Origin: Actinomycetota bacterium
GTDB lineage: Bacteria; Actinomycetota; Actinomycetes; Nanopelagicales; Nanopelagicaceae
Length of the DNA: 21,877 bases
NCBI GenBank assembly: GCA_027731885.1
Contig: JAQCAO010000008.1
Coordinates: 1-21,877 of the forward strand
Direction: 5' to 3'
This document shows, piece after piece, positions 7,260-15,303 of the stretch. Numbering within the stretch: position 1 is the first letter of the stretch; every line of letters starts with the position of its first letter. Position numbers and translations under genes: made by a program. The notes beneath the pieces were generated by a model. That model did no database searches, was not told the origin of the DNA, and worked only from the letters and a program-made list of their open reading frames with translations.

Positions 7260-7658
7260 TTACTTTTCCTCTTCAATAAAGTGTTGAACGTGAGTCTGCT
7301 CAATTTGAATCTCGCGGTGCTCGACATTGCCAAACTCATCAATTTCAATTGAGATTTCGGTCATGCTGAACTGGGTTACAACTTCTGTTACTCCAGCCCC
7401 ACTGGCCTGACGTAATAGCTCTTCATGAATGCTCTGGTGCAGATCTGCAGGAGCTTTTTCATCACAAGTACGGCGCAGTACATCCTGCAACAACGAATGC
7501 ATCTCTTGCTCGTGGGCAACTTCTAATCGGCATGGCACACAAGCATCTAAATGCGATGCGATCGCCTGCGGATTATGTGCATCTTCGATTACGCCCTCAA
7601 TAATAAATACGACTGAGGAGAGGACTTCAAAGCATGGAATCTCTTCGATAAAACTCAT
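7260..7658 (-). CDS. rsrA: Zinc-binding anti-sigma factor RsrA, redox sensor
   Basis: RsrA holds SigR inactive under reducing conditions and releases it when thiol oxidation forms a disulfide and expels zinc. The ZAS signature is present as His36-x3-Cys40-x2-Cys43 (HLDACVPC). Cys9 matches the N-terminal trigger cysteine (Cys11 in Streptomyces) and Cys65 (RRTCDEK) the later cysteine site, where Streptomyces has two in a row. The protein is 132 residues, longer than the roughly 100-residue Streptomyces RsrA, because of an acidic C-terminal tail ([20 protein letters not shown]) of unknown role. Its ATG overlaps the sigR stop as ATGA, the usual translational coupling of sigma and anti-sigma factor. 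Assigned from motif plus operon position. Confidence 0.92.
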   Translation of the reverse strand: MSFIEEIPCFEVLSSVVFIIEGVIEDAHNPQAIASHLDACVPCRLEVAHEQEMHSLLQDVLRRTCDEKAPADLHQSIHEELLRQASGAGVTEVVTQFSMTEISIEIDEFGNVEHREIQIEQTHVQHFIEEEK

Positions 7659-8269
7659 GACTTCTCCCCCTTCCCCTTTTTAGGTTGAGTGGAGTAACCA
7701 AGTTCTTTGGCGTAATCCGCTAACTTCTCACGTAAGAGTTTGCGTCCGCGATGCAGACGTGACATAACTGTCCCTGCTGGAACCTCGACTATCTCTGCAA
7801 TCTCCTTATAAGAAAAACCTTCTACGTCTGCTAAATAAACTGCAATACAAAATTCTTCAGGAATCTCCTGCAGCGCTCTCTTTATATCGCTATCTGGCAG
7901 ATTCTCCAGCGCTTCTACTTCTGCTGATTTACCTAGGTCGCTGGTGTGGGATTGCGCCTCTGCCAATTGCCAATCTTCAAGTTCGCCTGAAGCTAGCTGT
8001 GGACGGCGCTGATCTTTACGATAGGTATTGATAAAGGTGGTTGTTAGAACTCGATATAACCAAGCGCGCAGATTTGTTCCCTCTTCAAATTGATGGAAGG
8101 AGTTAAATGCTTTTAGGTAAGTATCCTGAACTAAATCGCGTGCATCTTCCGGATTCTTGGTATACCTCAGCGCAGCAGAATAAAGCTGATCCATAAACAC
8201 AAGGGCATCGCGCTCGAACCGATCGTTGCGGTCGGTAGCGCTCTCTAGGACTAAATCTTTAGATGCCAT
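7655..8269 (-). CDS. sigR: ECF RNA polymerase sigma factor SigR (SigH in mycobacteria)
   Basis: A 204-residue extracytoplasmic-function sigma factor that directs RNA polymerase to thiol-oxidative stress genes. Region 2 is clear: [20 protein letters not shown] and [20 protein letters not shown] with [20 protein letters not shown], as in SigR/SigH. Region 4 is [20 protein letters not shown] followed by [20 protein letters not shown] and a basic [11 protein letters not shown] recognition end. The C-terminal tail is short and lysine-rich. The next gene is rsrA, overlapping by 4 bp. The upstream SRAP gene ends 48 bp before it. I see no GGGAAT/GTT autoregulated promoter in that gap; instead a TATTGT box lies 7 nt before the ATG. 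In Mycobacterium and Streptomyces the homologue lies in the same neighbourhood as aroA, which supports orthology. Confidence 0.95.
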   Translation of the reverse strand: MASKDLVLESATDRNDRFERDALVFMDQLYSAALRYTKNPEDARDLVQDTYLKAFNSFHQFEEGTNLRAWLYRVLTTTFINTYRKDQRRPQLASGELEDWQLAEAQSHTSDLGKSAEVEALENLPDSDIKRALQEIPEEFCIAVYLADVEGFSYKEIAEIVEVPAGTVMSRLHRGRKLLREKLADYAKELGYSTQPKKGKGEKS

Positions 8270-8282
8270 CTCTTACACAATA
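8270..8282 (-). promoter_or_regulatory. Putative leaderless -10 box for sigR
   Basis: On the minus strand TATTGT (8282-8277) precedes the sigR ATG by 7 nt, which would give a leaderless housekeeping-type transcript in addition to read-through from the SRAP gene. The -35 region is GGGCGT-like and does not match a SigR-type -35 (GGGAAT). Confidence 0.35.
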
Positions 8283-8317
8283 TCCCAAAGCGCTTAGAAA
8301 CGCCCACTTAAAAGTAG

Positions 8318-9043
8318 TTAAAAGAGCGTCTGCGCTTCACCGAGATCAAAGGGCGCGATCAAATCGGGGCCGTTATTGGCAACTAGATTAACTCTAGGCG
8401 CAACCGGCCTAGTGGTTAAACCGCTAGCGGGATCAGTAACTTCCATCAGGGAGATCAACGTTTCGATTTCACGATTTTTTGGATCTAGCCAAATATCCCA
8501 GCGATCACTTGGCATAAAGACCGGCATTCGGCTGTGAATAGTTGCTAACTCTCCAACAGCCTCGCGCGTGATAATCGCAGCGCTCTGAATTTGGGCACCG
8601 CTTTCACTCTTCCAGGTGCTCCAGATCCCAGCAATCGAAAGAGATTTATTCTCATCATTCGAAGAAATATAGAAAGGTTGTTTAGGTGGATATTTCCCGA
8701 GTGAGGTTGCCCATTCGTAATAACCCGTGGCCGGAATTAAACATCGTGAGGTTCGAAATGCTTGTCGGAAAGTTGGCTTCTCGTGGATCGATTCACTTCG
8801 CGCATTTATCGCATGCGATTGCGAATTTCTCGCTTCGGTAAAGTTCTTATGCCAAGGAGCGATTAAGCCCCAGGATGCCGAATCGAGAACTTGGCCGCTT
8901 TGGTGATCGCGAATAATGTAGATCTCATTTGTGGGAGCGATATTCCAATTCAGTGGCAGTGATTTATCGACGAGTGATCCATCGAGATCAAACCTTTCGA
9001 TGATCTCGTCCATCTCCTGCGCTTGGGCATAACGACCGCACAT
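8318..9043 (-). CDS. SRAP-domain protein (YedK/HMCES type), abasic-site DNA crosslinker
   Basis: A 241-residue SOS-response-associated peptidase family protein. Family members crosslink covalently to abasic sites in single-stranded DNA through the N-terminal cysteine and so protect stalled replication forks. The signature is complete: MCGRYAQ with Cys2 exposed after Met removal, WNIAPTNE, AINARSESIHEKPTFRQAF, RCLIPATGYYEW with the catalytic Glu, and IHSRMPVFM with the catalytic His. Length fits the family (220-250). It is divergent from aroA with only 23 bp between the two start codons, and has no ribosome site; a TACTCT box 6 nt upstream suggests a leaderless mRNA. It precedes sigR by 48 bp on the same strand and may be co-transcribed with the sigR-rsrA unit. 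Confidence 0.93.
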   Translation of the reverse strand: MCGRYAQAQEMDEIIERFDLDGSLVDKSLPLNWNIAPTNEIYIIRDHQSGQVLDSASWGLIAPWHKNFTEARNSQSHAINARSESIHEKPTFRQAFRTSRCLIPATGYYEWATSLGKYPPKQPFYISSNDENKSLSIAGIWSTWKSESGAQIQSAAIITREAVGELATIHSRMPVFMPSDRWDIWLDPKNREIETLISLMEVTDPASGLTTRPVAPRVNLVANNGPDLIAPFDLGEAQTLF

Positions 9044-9066
9044 AGGTAGAGAGTAGACTGCTGCTT
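9044..9066. promoter_or_regulatory. 23-bp divergent promoter spacer with two overlapping -10 boxes
   Basis: The plus strand has TAGACT (9054-9059) ending 7 nt before the aroA ATG. The minus strand has TACTCT (9055-9050) ending 6 nt before the SRAP ATG. The two boxes overlap by two bases. There is no room for a ribosome site on either side, so both mRNAs are probably leaderless and the -35 elements must lie inside the opposite coding sequence. Confidence 0.6.
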
Positions 9067-10359
9067 ATGCTCTGGCCCGCTCCATTTCGTGGACGCAACT
9101 CAGTCAGCGCGCGAGTAACCATTCCGGGATCGAAATCGGTAACCAATCGCGCGTTAATTCTTGCTGCCCAAGCGCAATCGCCTTCGACTTTAAAGCGTCC
9201 GCTTTTCTCCCGTGATAGCGAGTTAATGGTTGCAGGGCTAAAAGCGATGGGGGTTGGGATTTCCGAGATCCAAATCGATGGAGATCTCGCTTGGAAAGTT
9301 ACTCCCACAAAGTTAAAGGGATCAGTAAAAGTGGATGTAGGTAACGCCGGCACAGTGATGCGTTTCTTGCCACCTCTTTCCGCTTTGGCAAATGGCGACA
9401 TCTCCTTTGATGGAGATCCGCGTTCATACGAACGTCCACTTGGGCCGGTTATCGCTGCGCTAGAAGAACTTGGAACTGAGATAGAACACGACGGGCGTTA
9501 CTCGTTGCCGATGGTGGTTAAGGGTAAAGGCGCAATTGCCGGTGGTTCGCTGACCATTGATGCGAGTGCATCTAGTCAGTTTTTATCAGCGCTACTTTTA
9601 ATTGGTCCAAGTACAACAAATGGAATCACTGCGACGCATCAAGGTGGCGCGCTTCCATCAATGCCACATATTGATATGACCGTTCAGATGCTCCGTGACT
9701 TCGGTGCAGAGGTAAAAGTTGATAAAAAATCTCAGAGTTGGAGCGTGGCCGCTGGTGCACTCAACGGCGTTGATTTGGTAATTGAGCCAGATCTTTCTAA
9801 CGCCGCGCCATTCTTATCGATTGCAATGGTTTGTGGTGGTTCAATCACAATCGCAGATTGGCCGAAAGAAACCACCCAGCCTGGCGATCAATTGCGTGAA
9901 ATACTTTCACATATGGGAGCACAAGTTTCACTCTCTGCAGAAGGGCTAACAATTACCGGCACTACTGCGATTCACGGAATCGATATCGATCTGCACGATG
10001 TTGGTGAGTTAACTCCAGCCATCGCGGCTCTCGCAGCTCTTGCCGATTCACCATCACATCTGCGAGGCATTGGACATCTACGTTTACACGAAACTGATCG
10101 GTTAGCGGCGCTAACCCGCGAAATTAACTCACTTGGTGGCAGCGTTGTTGAAGAAGAAACTTCACTGCGCATTACACCAGCCGGTAAATTTGGTGAAGGG
10201 CTACACAGTGGAACCTTTCATACCTACGACGATCATCGCTTAGCAACTGCTGGCGCTGTTATTGGTTTAGCCGTGCCAGGTATTGAAGTCGAAAATATTG
10301 CAACCACTCGCAAAACACTTCCAGACTTTCCTGGTCTTTGGCAGAGTTTGATCTCATGA
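9067..10359 (+). CDS. aroA: 5-enolpyruvylshikimate-3-phosphate synthase
   Basis: Sixth step of the shikimate pathway: transfers enolpyruvyl from phosphoenolpyruvate to shikimate-3-phosphate, on the way to chorismate and the aromatic amino acids. The 430-residue chain shows the two-domain EPSP synthase signatures: PGSKSVTNRALILAA near the N-terminus with the substrate-binding Lys and Ser, GNAGTVMRFLPP for the PEP-binding loop, the SSQFLSALLL segment, LRLHETDRLAALTREI, and DDHRLATAGAVIGLAVPG near the C-terminus. The loop form GNAGTVMRFLPP is the usual actinobacterial one. The ATG has no ribosome site and is preceded by TAGACT. The stop codon overlaps the rsgA start as ATGA, so the two are translationally coupled. 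The aroA-rsgA pair next to an SRAP gene and sigR/sigH is conserved in actinobacteria. Confidence 0.97.
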   Translation: MLWPAPFRGRNSVSARVTIPGSKSVTNRALILAAQAQSPSTLKRPLFSRDSELMVAGLKAMGVGISEIQIDGDLAWKVTPTKLKGSVKVDVGNAGTVMRFLPPLSALANGDISFDGDPRSYERPLGPVIAALEELGTEIEHDGRYSLPMVVKGKGAIAGGSLTIDASASSQFLSALLLIGPSTTNGITATHQGGALPSMPHIDMTVQMLRDFGAEVKVDKKSQSWSVAAGALNGVDLVIEPDLSNAAPFLSIAMVCGGSITIADWPKETTQPGDQLREILSHMGAQVSLSAEGLTITGTTAIHGIDIDLHDVGELTPAIAALAALADSPSHLRGIGHLRLHETDRLAALTREINSLGGSVVEEETSLRITPAGKFGEGLHSGTFHTYDDHRLATAGAVIGLAVPGIEVENIATTRKTLPDFPGLWQSLIS

Positions 10360-11387
10360 CGCCACGCGAATTCGACGAGTCCGACGCTCGTATTCGCCCC
10401 GCGCGCCGCACCCGCCCGCGCAGTAAAGATCGTCCATCGCACTCTGATGCAATTCAGGCACTTGTCACAACGGTAGATCGTGGTCGAACAACTTGTATAA
10501 CTAATGGGGGAATCATTGTCACCGCGATGAAGGCCCGCGAGATGGGCCCGAAATCTGTCGTCGTTGGAGATTTAGTTAACCTAGTCGGCGATGTAACTGG
10601 AACCACTGGTTCACTTGCGCGAATTGTTTCTATCGAACCGCGCCGCAACACTTTAAGTCGAACCGTAGATGATGCCGCAAAGATGGAGCGAACTATTGTG
10701 GCAAATATAGATCAGCTGGTGATTGTGGTTGCGGCAGCAAATCCCGAACCGCGTCGTGGCCTAATCGATCGCTTCTTGGTCTGTGCTTTCCACGAGAATA
10801 TAAAGCCAATTTTATTAGTTACTAAGACAGATGTGGCACCAGTCCCAGACTTTTTACACGAGTATGAAACCCTTGGAGTGGAAATCGCAACTGCTGCGAT
10901 CAAATCTGCTTCACGAGAAACTGATCTAGCTAACCTATTTAATTTATTAAATGGCAAGACCTCAGTTTTAGTTGGACACTCAGGGGTAGGTAAATCAACG
11001 CTTATAAATGCCTTGGTTCCACATGCCGATCGCGTAACTGGTGATGTAAATGATGTAACCGGCCGAGGACGCCACACCTCTTCTAGCGCTATCGCATTAC
11101 CGCTTGCGACCGATCTTTCACCTGCACAAGGTTGGATTATTGATACACCGGGAATTCGTGCATTTGGTTTAGCGCACTTGGACTCCAACCGTATAGTCGC
11201 AGCATTTGAAGACCTATTTGAAGTTACCCAAACCTGTATGCCAAATTGCTCACACCACGAAGTCGGCTGCCGGTTAAATGAATGGGCGGCGCCAAAAGGT
11301 GTTGTAGATAACGAGCGAAGTGCGCGGGTAGCAAGTCTGCGCTCACTATTAGAACTTAAAGATTCAAACCCGCCCGCGCTAGACTGA
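10356..11387 (+). CDS. rsgA: Small ribosomal subunit biogenesis GTPase RsgA
   Basis: A circularly permuted GTPase that assists late maturation of the 30S subunit. In 343 residues: a basic N-terminal extension (RPARRTRPRSKDRP), an OB-fold region, then the G motifs in permuted order. LLVTKTDVAP (G4) comes first, GHSGVGKSTL (G1, residues 207-216) next, then TGRGRHTSSS (G2) and IIDTPGIRAFGL (G3). It ends with the zinc-binding knuckle CMPNCSHHEVGC (Cys294, Cys298, His300 or His301, Cys305). I start at ATG 10356, which overlaps the aroA stop by 4 bp; an in-frame TTG at 10338 is less likely. The hisN start lies 5 bp after its stop, and the hisN -10-like box is inside the rsgA 3' end. Confidence 0.95.
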   Translation: MTPREFDESDARIRPARRTRPRSKDRPSHSDAIQALVTTVDRGRTTCITNGGIIVTAMKAREMGPKSVVVGDLVNLVGDVTGTTGSLARIVSIEPRRNTLSRTVDDAAKMERTIVANIDQLVIVVAAANPEPRRGLIDRFLVCAFHENIKPILLVTKTDVAPVPDFLHEYETLGVEIATAAIKSASRETDLANLFNLLNGKTSVLVGHSGVGKSTLINALVPHADRVTGDVNDVTGRGRHTSSSAIALPLATDLSPAQGWIIDTPGIRAFGLAHLDSNRIVAAFEDLFEVTQTCMPNCSHHEVGCRLNEWAAPKGVVDNERSARVASLRSLLELKDSNPPALD

Positions 11388-11391
11388 CAAC
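11380..11391 (+). promoter_or_regulatory. Putative leaderless -10 box for hisN
   Basis: TAGACT (11380-11385) ends 6 nt before the hisN ATG and overlaps the last codons of rsgA. The same hexamer is used before aroA and the initiator tRNA. There is no ribosome site, so hisN may be both read through from aroA-rsgA and transcribed from its own leaderless promoter. Confidence 0.45.
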
Positions 11392-12192
11392 ATGTCATTT
11401 ACGCGGGGCAATGATCTAGCGCTAGCAATTCGCCTAGCCGATGCTGCAGATTCAATTACCTTAGCGCGCTATCAATCTATAGATTTACAAGTTTCAACGA
11501 AGCCAGATAACACTCCAGTCACTGATGCCGATAAAGCTTCTGAAGAAGCGATCCGTGCGTTGCTCAAGAGCCATCGCCCTGATGATGGAATCGTTGGTGA
11601 AGAATTTGGAAACGATGGCGCAGATGCCGAGAGATACTGGGTGATCGATCCAATCGACGGAACAAAGAACTTTTTGCGCGGGGTGCCAACCTGGGCAACG
11701 CTGATTGGTCTAATTGAAAAGCGCAGCGATGGATCTGAAGTTGTGGTTGTTGGAGTAGTCAGCGCGCCAGCGCTCTTTCGTCGCTGGTATGCCAGCGAAG
11801 GCAATGGCGCATATGTAATGGTCAATAAATCTGCACCTAAGAAAATTTCCGTTTCGCAGGTCTCTGAGATCAAAGATGCTTCAATTTCATACTCTGATTT
11901 CAATGGATGGGGAGAGCGACTTGCTCCCTTTAAAGATTTACTCAATAACGCTTGGCGCACTCGCGGCATAGGTGATTTCTGGTCACATATGTTGGTAGCT
12001 GAAGGCGCGGTTGATGTTGCCGCAGAACCTTCGCTGGCGATATGGGATATGGCAGCGCTCGACATAATTGTCCGCGAAGCAGGCGGTAGATTCACCAGCG
12101 TCGCAGGTGTGGACGGCAGTTTAGGCGGCAGCGGACTTTCGACTAACTCTGTGATTCACCAAGAGATTGTAGGTAAGTTAAATGGCCGTTGA
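11392..12192 (+). CDS. hisN: Histidinol-phosphatase, inositol-monophosphatase family
   Basis: A 266-residue magnesium-dependent phosphatase of the IMPase fold, expected to hydrolyse histidinol phosphate in histidine biosynthesis. Metal-site motifs: GEEFG (Glu70, Glu71), DPIDGTKNF (Asp86, Asp89 and the following Gly-Thr), and IWDMAALDIIVREAGG (Asp219). The segment TKPDNTPVTDADKASEEAIR and the DPIDGTKNFLRGVPTWATL form are as in actinobacterial HisN, which in these bacteria often lies near aroA. A general inositol- or sugar-phosphatase role cannot be excluded from sequence. The ATG lacks a ribosome site. The 3' end overlaps the copper ATPase start by 11 bp. Confidence 0.88.
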   Translation: MSFTRGNDLALAIRLADAADSITLARYQSIDLQVSTKPDNTPVTDADKASEEAIRALLKSHRPDDGIVGEEFGNDGADAERYWVIDPIDGTKNFLRGVPTWATLIGLIEKRSDGSEVVVVGVVSAPALFRRWYASEGNGAYVMVNKSAPKKISVSQVSEIKDASISYSDFNGWGERLAPFKDLLNNAWRTRGIGDFWSHMLVAEGAVDVAAEPSLAIWDMAALDIIVREAGGRFTSVAGVDGSLGGSGLSTNSVIHQEIVGKLNGR

Positions 12193-14521
12193 AGATATCA
12201 AGATCGAACTAAATCGCCCACCTACTCCTGAACCTGAAAAACCCGGCAGAGATATTGATTTAAGTAAAACATCTCTAACTCCGCGCACCTTCTCTGTAAC
12301 AGGAATGACTTGTTCGTCTTGCGTCAACACTATAGAAAAGTCCTTAAATTCAATTAGTGGTGTGAGCGCCAGCGTTAACTTTGCAACAGAGACAGTCCAT
12401 ATCTTGGCATCTGCCGAGATTAAGAGCAGCGAGATTATTAAGAAGATTAAGAGCACTGGTTACACCGCTACTCTGATTGAAAATGGCGACGGTCCTGCGC
12501 TGCATAGCAAGAAATCTGGGGTTGCGCTCTTCTTCGCAATTCTCTTTGCCGTTCCAACGATTGCAATGTCAATGATTCACCAATGGCATGCTCAACTAGA
12601 TATTCAGATTCTAAATACTCTGTCCGCTTTAAATATTCTTCCGCCACTTTATTCACCAACTGCTTGGCTTGCCATCGCGCTGACTACTCCACTAATTTTG
12701 CTTGTCGCTCTACCTATTCACCGCGCAGCGCTGCGCAACTTCTTCCATCCAACGATGGATTCACTTATCTCACTAGGATCCTTTAGCGCATTTGGGTGGT
12801 CGATTTATGCAAATGCCACCGGTACCGGTGATGTTTACACTGAAGTTGCCGCGGGCGTTCTGCTCTTTGTGATTTTGGGGCGCTATCTTGAATCAAGAGC
12901 AAGGCGCCGGGCCAGCACCGCGCTATCTACTCTGCTCACGTTAGGCGCAAAAGAGGTAATTGTGCTGCGTAATGGGTTAGAAGTAATTATCCCGATCTCA
13001 GAACTTGCTATTGGTGATGACTTTATTGTTAAACCAGGAGCACGCGTTGCAACAGATGGATTGGTAATTTCCGGAACCTCATCAGTTAATAACTCAATGT
13101 TGACCGGTGAGTCAGTTCCTGTTGAAGTCTCACCTGGATCACGCGTGATCGGAGCTTCGCTTAATAACAATGGGCGGATCATTGTTCGAGCAACGCGTGT
13201 GGGTAGCGATACAGAGTTGGCGCGCATCACTGCAATGGTGGTCCAAGCACAAGGCCAGAAAGCGCCGATTCAGAAGATTGCTGATCAAATCTCAGCAATC
13301 TTTGTCCCGATTGTTACTTTGCTGGCTATCGCGACTTTCTTTGGTTGGTATTACCTCGGAGACAATGTTGATGGGGGGTCACTCGCCCAATCGATTCAAA
13401 TTGCAATTACCGTTCTAGTAATCGCCTGCCCTTGCGCACTTGGTTTAGCTACCCCCGTTGCGCTCTTGGTCGCATCAGGGCGCGGAGCATCACGTGGAAT
13501 TGTATTGCGCCAACCTCGCGCCCTAGAACTGGCTCGTAAAGTCGATGTGATTGTTTTAGATAAAACCGGAACTCTGACAACTGGAGTTATGAAGGTTCAC
13601 GATGCGTCTATCCCAATTGGCGCTCATAAAGTTCTTGGCGCTGCATATTCAGAATCGTTAAATGAAAAGACTATTTTATCTTCGGCGCTCTCCCTTGAAT
13701 TAGCAAACGATCATCCAGTTGGGCAAGCGATCGTTTCTCACGCGCTGGCAAGTGGTGCTAATCGCCACGAAGTTGTTGAGTTCACACAAACTCCTGGCGC
13801 TGGAGTCGCCGGCCGAGTTTTACTTGGCGCGATCTCACCAGTTGTATTAATCGGAACTCCAAAAGCAATAGCACATAGTGCAACTACCTTTGATCCCGCT
13901 ATCGCAGAAGCAATTACACGCGGTGAAGAATCAGGGCTCTCGGTTGCGGTCCTTGCTTGGGATGGCGTTGCAATCGCCGTTTTTGCAATTGGAGATCAAG
14001 TTAAGGCAGATGCCGCTGCAACAATTTCTGCGCTTGTCGATTCTGGTATCACACCGTGGTTGGTTACTGGGGATAACGAAGAGAGCGCTGGCGCAATTGC
14101 CCGCCTTGTCGGTATTAAAAGTGAAAATGTAATTGCCCGCGCTCTGCCTGATGAGAAGTTAGCGCGAATTACTGCGCTAAAGGACGCTGGTCACACTGTT
14201 TTAATGGTCGGCGATGGGATTAATGACGCTGCTGCACTTGCTGCCGCAGATCTAAGTATGGCTATGGGTACGGGCACCGATACTGCAATTTCTAGCGCCG
14301 ATATAACCTTGATGCGTCCTGAGTTGATGGGCATTGTCGATGCGCTAAAACTTTCTAAGCGGACATTATCAACTATTAAATCTAACTTGGTATGGGCATT
14401 TGCTTATAACGTAGTCGGTATTCCAATCGCCGCTGCAGGTTTATTAACGCCGATGTATGCAGCAGGAGCAATGGCCGTTAGCTCGCTCTTTGTTGTGACT
14501 AATTCTTTACGAATTAGATAG
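12182..14521 (+). CDS. copA: Copper-exporting P1B-type ATPase
   Basis: A 779-residue heavy-metal ATPase that uses ATP to pump Cu(I) out of the cytoplasm. A Pro/Glu-rich N-terminus precedes one HMA metal-binding domain with GMTCSSC (residues 41-47). Then come paired membrane helices, the actuator TGES, the CPC membrane motif in ACPCALGLATP (Cys416, Cys418), the phosphorylated Asp460 in DKTGTLT, NDHPVG for the nucleotide domain, and GDGINDAAALAAAD from 677. The last helices carry YNVVGIPIA and MAVSS, the P1B-1 selectivity residues for Cu(I). Overlap with hisN and no visible ribosome site suggest coupling to hisN; the first 30 residues are not conserved, so a later start is possible. No CsoR or CopZ gene is nearby. 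Confidence 0.93.
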   Translation: MAVEDIKIELNRPPTPEPEKPGRDIDLSKTSLTPRTFSVTGMTCSSCVNTIEKSLNSISGVSASVNFATETVHILASAEIKSSEIIKKIKSTGYTATLIENGDGPALHSKKSGVALFFAILFAVPTIAMSMIHQWHAQLDIQILNTLSALNILPPLYSPTAWLAIALTTPLILLVALPIHRAALRNFFHPTMDSLISLGSFSAFGWSIYANATGTGDVYTEVAAGVLLFVILGRYLESRARRRASTALSTLLTLGAKEVIVLRNGLEVIIPISELAIGDDFIVKPGARVATDGLVISGTSSVNNSMLTGESVPVEVSPGSRVIGASLNNNGRIIVRATRVGSDTELARITAMVVQAQGQKAPIQKIADQISAIFVPIVTLLAIATFFGWYYLGDNVDGGSLAQSIQIAITVLVIACPCALGLATPVALLVASGRGASRGIVLRQPRALELARKVDVIVLDKTGTLTTGVMKVHDASIPIGAHKVLGAAYSESLNEKTILSSALSLELANDHPVGQAIVSHALASGANRHEVVEFTQTPGAGVAGRVLLGAISPVVLIGTPKAIAHSATTFDPAIAEAITRGEESGLSVAVLAWDGVAIAVFAIGDQVKADAAATISALVDSGITPWLVTGDNEESAGAIARLVGIKSENVIARALPDEKLARITALKDAGHTVLMVGDGINDAAALAAADLSMAMGTGTDTAISSADITLMRPELMGIVDALKLSKRTLSTIKSNLVWAFAYNVVGIPIAAAGLLTPMYAAGAMAVSSLFVVTNSLRIR

Positions 14522-14535
14522 AGCGCCTTTTCTAA

Positions 14536-14559
14536 CTTTAGAATTACTTAAGTCTAAAG
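14536..14559. terminator. Weak inverted repeat between convergent copA and DUF4389 genes
   Basis: CTTTAGA (14536-14542) is complementary to TCTAAAG (14553-14559), a 7-bp stem with a 10-nt loop lying across the DUF4389 stop codon. It sits where a bidirectional terminator would be expected, but there is no convincing T-run on either strand. Confidence 0.3.
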
Positions 14560-15148
14560 CTTGGATATTTATCGGTTACGAGCAAGAGCATGTAGCCTTG
14601 CACGCGGTTCCAGTATGAAATAGTTCCGAATACGATCTCTCCGGCCCAGCGCGGGTACTTACCGGTTATCGAGGTTTGAACCCAAGCAATTACTGTAACA
14701 ACCAGAGAAATTACTAGGTAGATCGCGCCAACGATGTAATGCGGAATCGCCAAGAACCATTTAACGAGCGGAAGCCAACGCTTTAACTTCTTTCCACCAT
14801 CAACATCAGGAAAGACAACAGATACCTTTGAGCTCGCTTCGATCGATGGATATTTATCGCTTAAAATCAAGAGATAAGCAGCTAAGCGAGTTGAAAGTTC
14901 GATCAATGCGTGATTAAAAGTCAAAACATAACTTGGATACTTTCCGCGAAAGAGCAAGGCCAGAACTGTGGGGATCACGATTAACCCGGCCGTGCCAGCC
15001 GCCCACTTCTCGCTCTCGCTAAAGGAAGACTGCGCAAATGTTCCTACAAAGATGATCACCGGAAAGGCAAGAATGCCACGCCAAAAACTGTCGCACGGTT
15101 GCGATTCTTGTGCTTGATATTGATCTGAGTCGTAACACTTTTGCTCAC
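14544..15148 (-). CDS. DUF4389 membrane protein with an apparent one-base frameshift
   Basis: A membrane protein with an internal duplication; function unknown. The uninterrupted frame from GTG 15059 gives 171 residues ending in the DUF4389 signature RWLPLVKWFLAIPHYIV, then GKYP and VTDKYPSF. An earlier copy, LLFRGKYPSY and LSDKYPSI, precedes it, but the matching first helix is missing. Upstream, GTG 15148 has AAAGG at 7-nt spacing and encodes VSKSVTTQINIKHKNRNRATVF in another frame. Adding one T to the five-T run (plus 15083-15087) joins it to WRGILAFPVIIFVGTF and restores the first repeat. So the gene is either broken by a one-base loss or affected by a sequencing error. It starts 17 nt after the initiator tRNA and may be co-transcribed with it. 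Confidence 0.75.
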
Positions 15149-15162
15149 ATCAATACCTTTTC

Positions 15163-15239
<77 letters not shown>

Positions 15240-15250
15240 TCGGAAGTGTC

Positions 15251-15279
15251 AGTCTAAAGGGTGGGCAAGTAATAGCCAA
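15251..15279 (-). promoter_or_regulatory. Promoter of the initiator tRNA gene
   Basis: On the minus strand TTGGCT (15279-15274) and TAGACT (15256-15251) are separated by exactly 17 bp, matching -35 and -10 elements of the housekeeping sigma factor. The -10 box ends 11 nt before the mature tRNA 5' end, which allows a short 5' leader for RNase P. Confidence 0.7.
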
Positions 15280-15284
15280 ATCCG

Positions 15285-15301
15285 CTTATTTAGCGAATAA
15301 G
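15285..15301. terminator. Weak hairpin after the UPF0182 gene
   Basis: CTTATT (15285-15290) pairs with AATAAG (15296-15301), 6 bp with a 5-nt loop, starting three bases after the UPF0182 stop on the minus strand. It is A/T-rich and not followed by a T-run, so a terminator role is uncertain. Confidence 0.25.
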
Positions 15302-15303
15302 AA

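Noticed and set aside
7250..7348. N-terminal extension of the hotdog gene up to 7348
   Set aside because: It overlaps the rsrA 3' end in another frame and looks like random basic sequence; ATG 7249 gives the family's usual length.
8270..8317. SigR autoregulated promoter upstream of sigR
   Set aside because: No GGGAAT/GGAAT with a GTT at 17-18 bp in the gap; only a GGGCGT and a GGGATA were seen, at wrong spacing or sequence.
10712..11398. Long minus-strand frame opposite rsgA (228 codons)
   Set aside because: No recognisable domain; rsgA on the plus strand has complete GTPase motifs and a zinc knuckle.
11472..12095. Long minus-strand frame opposite hisN (207 codons)
   Set aside because: Ser/Pro/Thr-rich with no motif; hisN on the plus strand carries all IMPase catalytic motifs.
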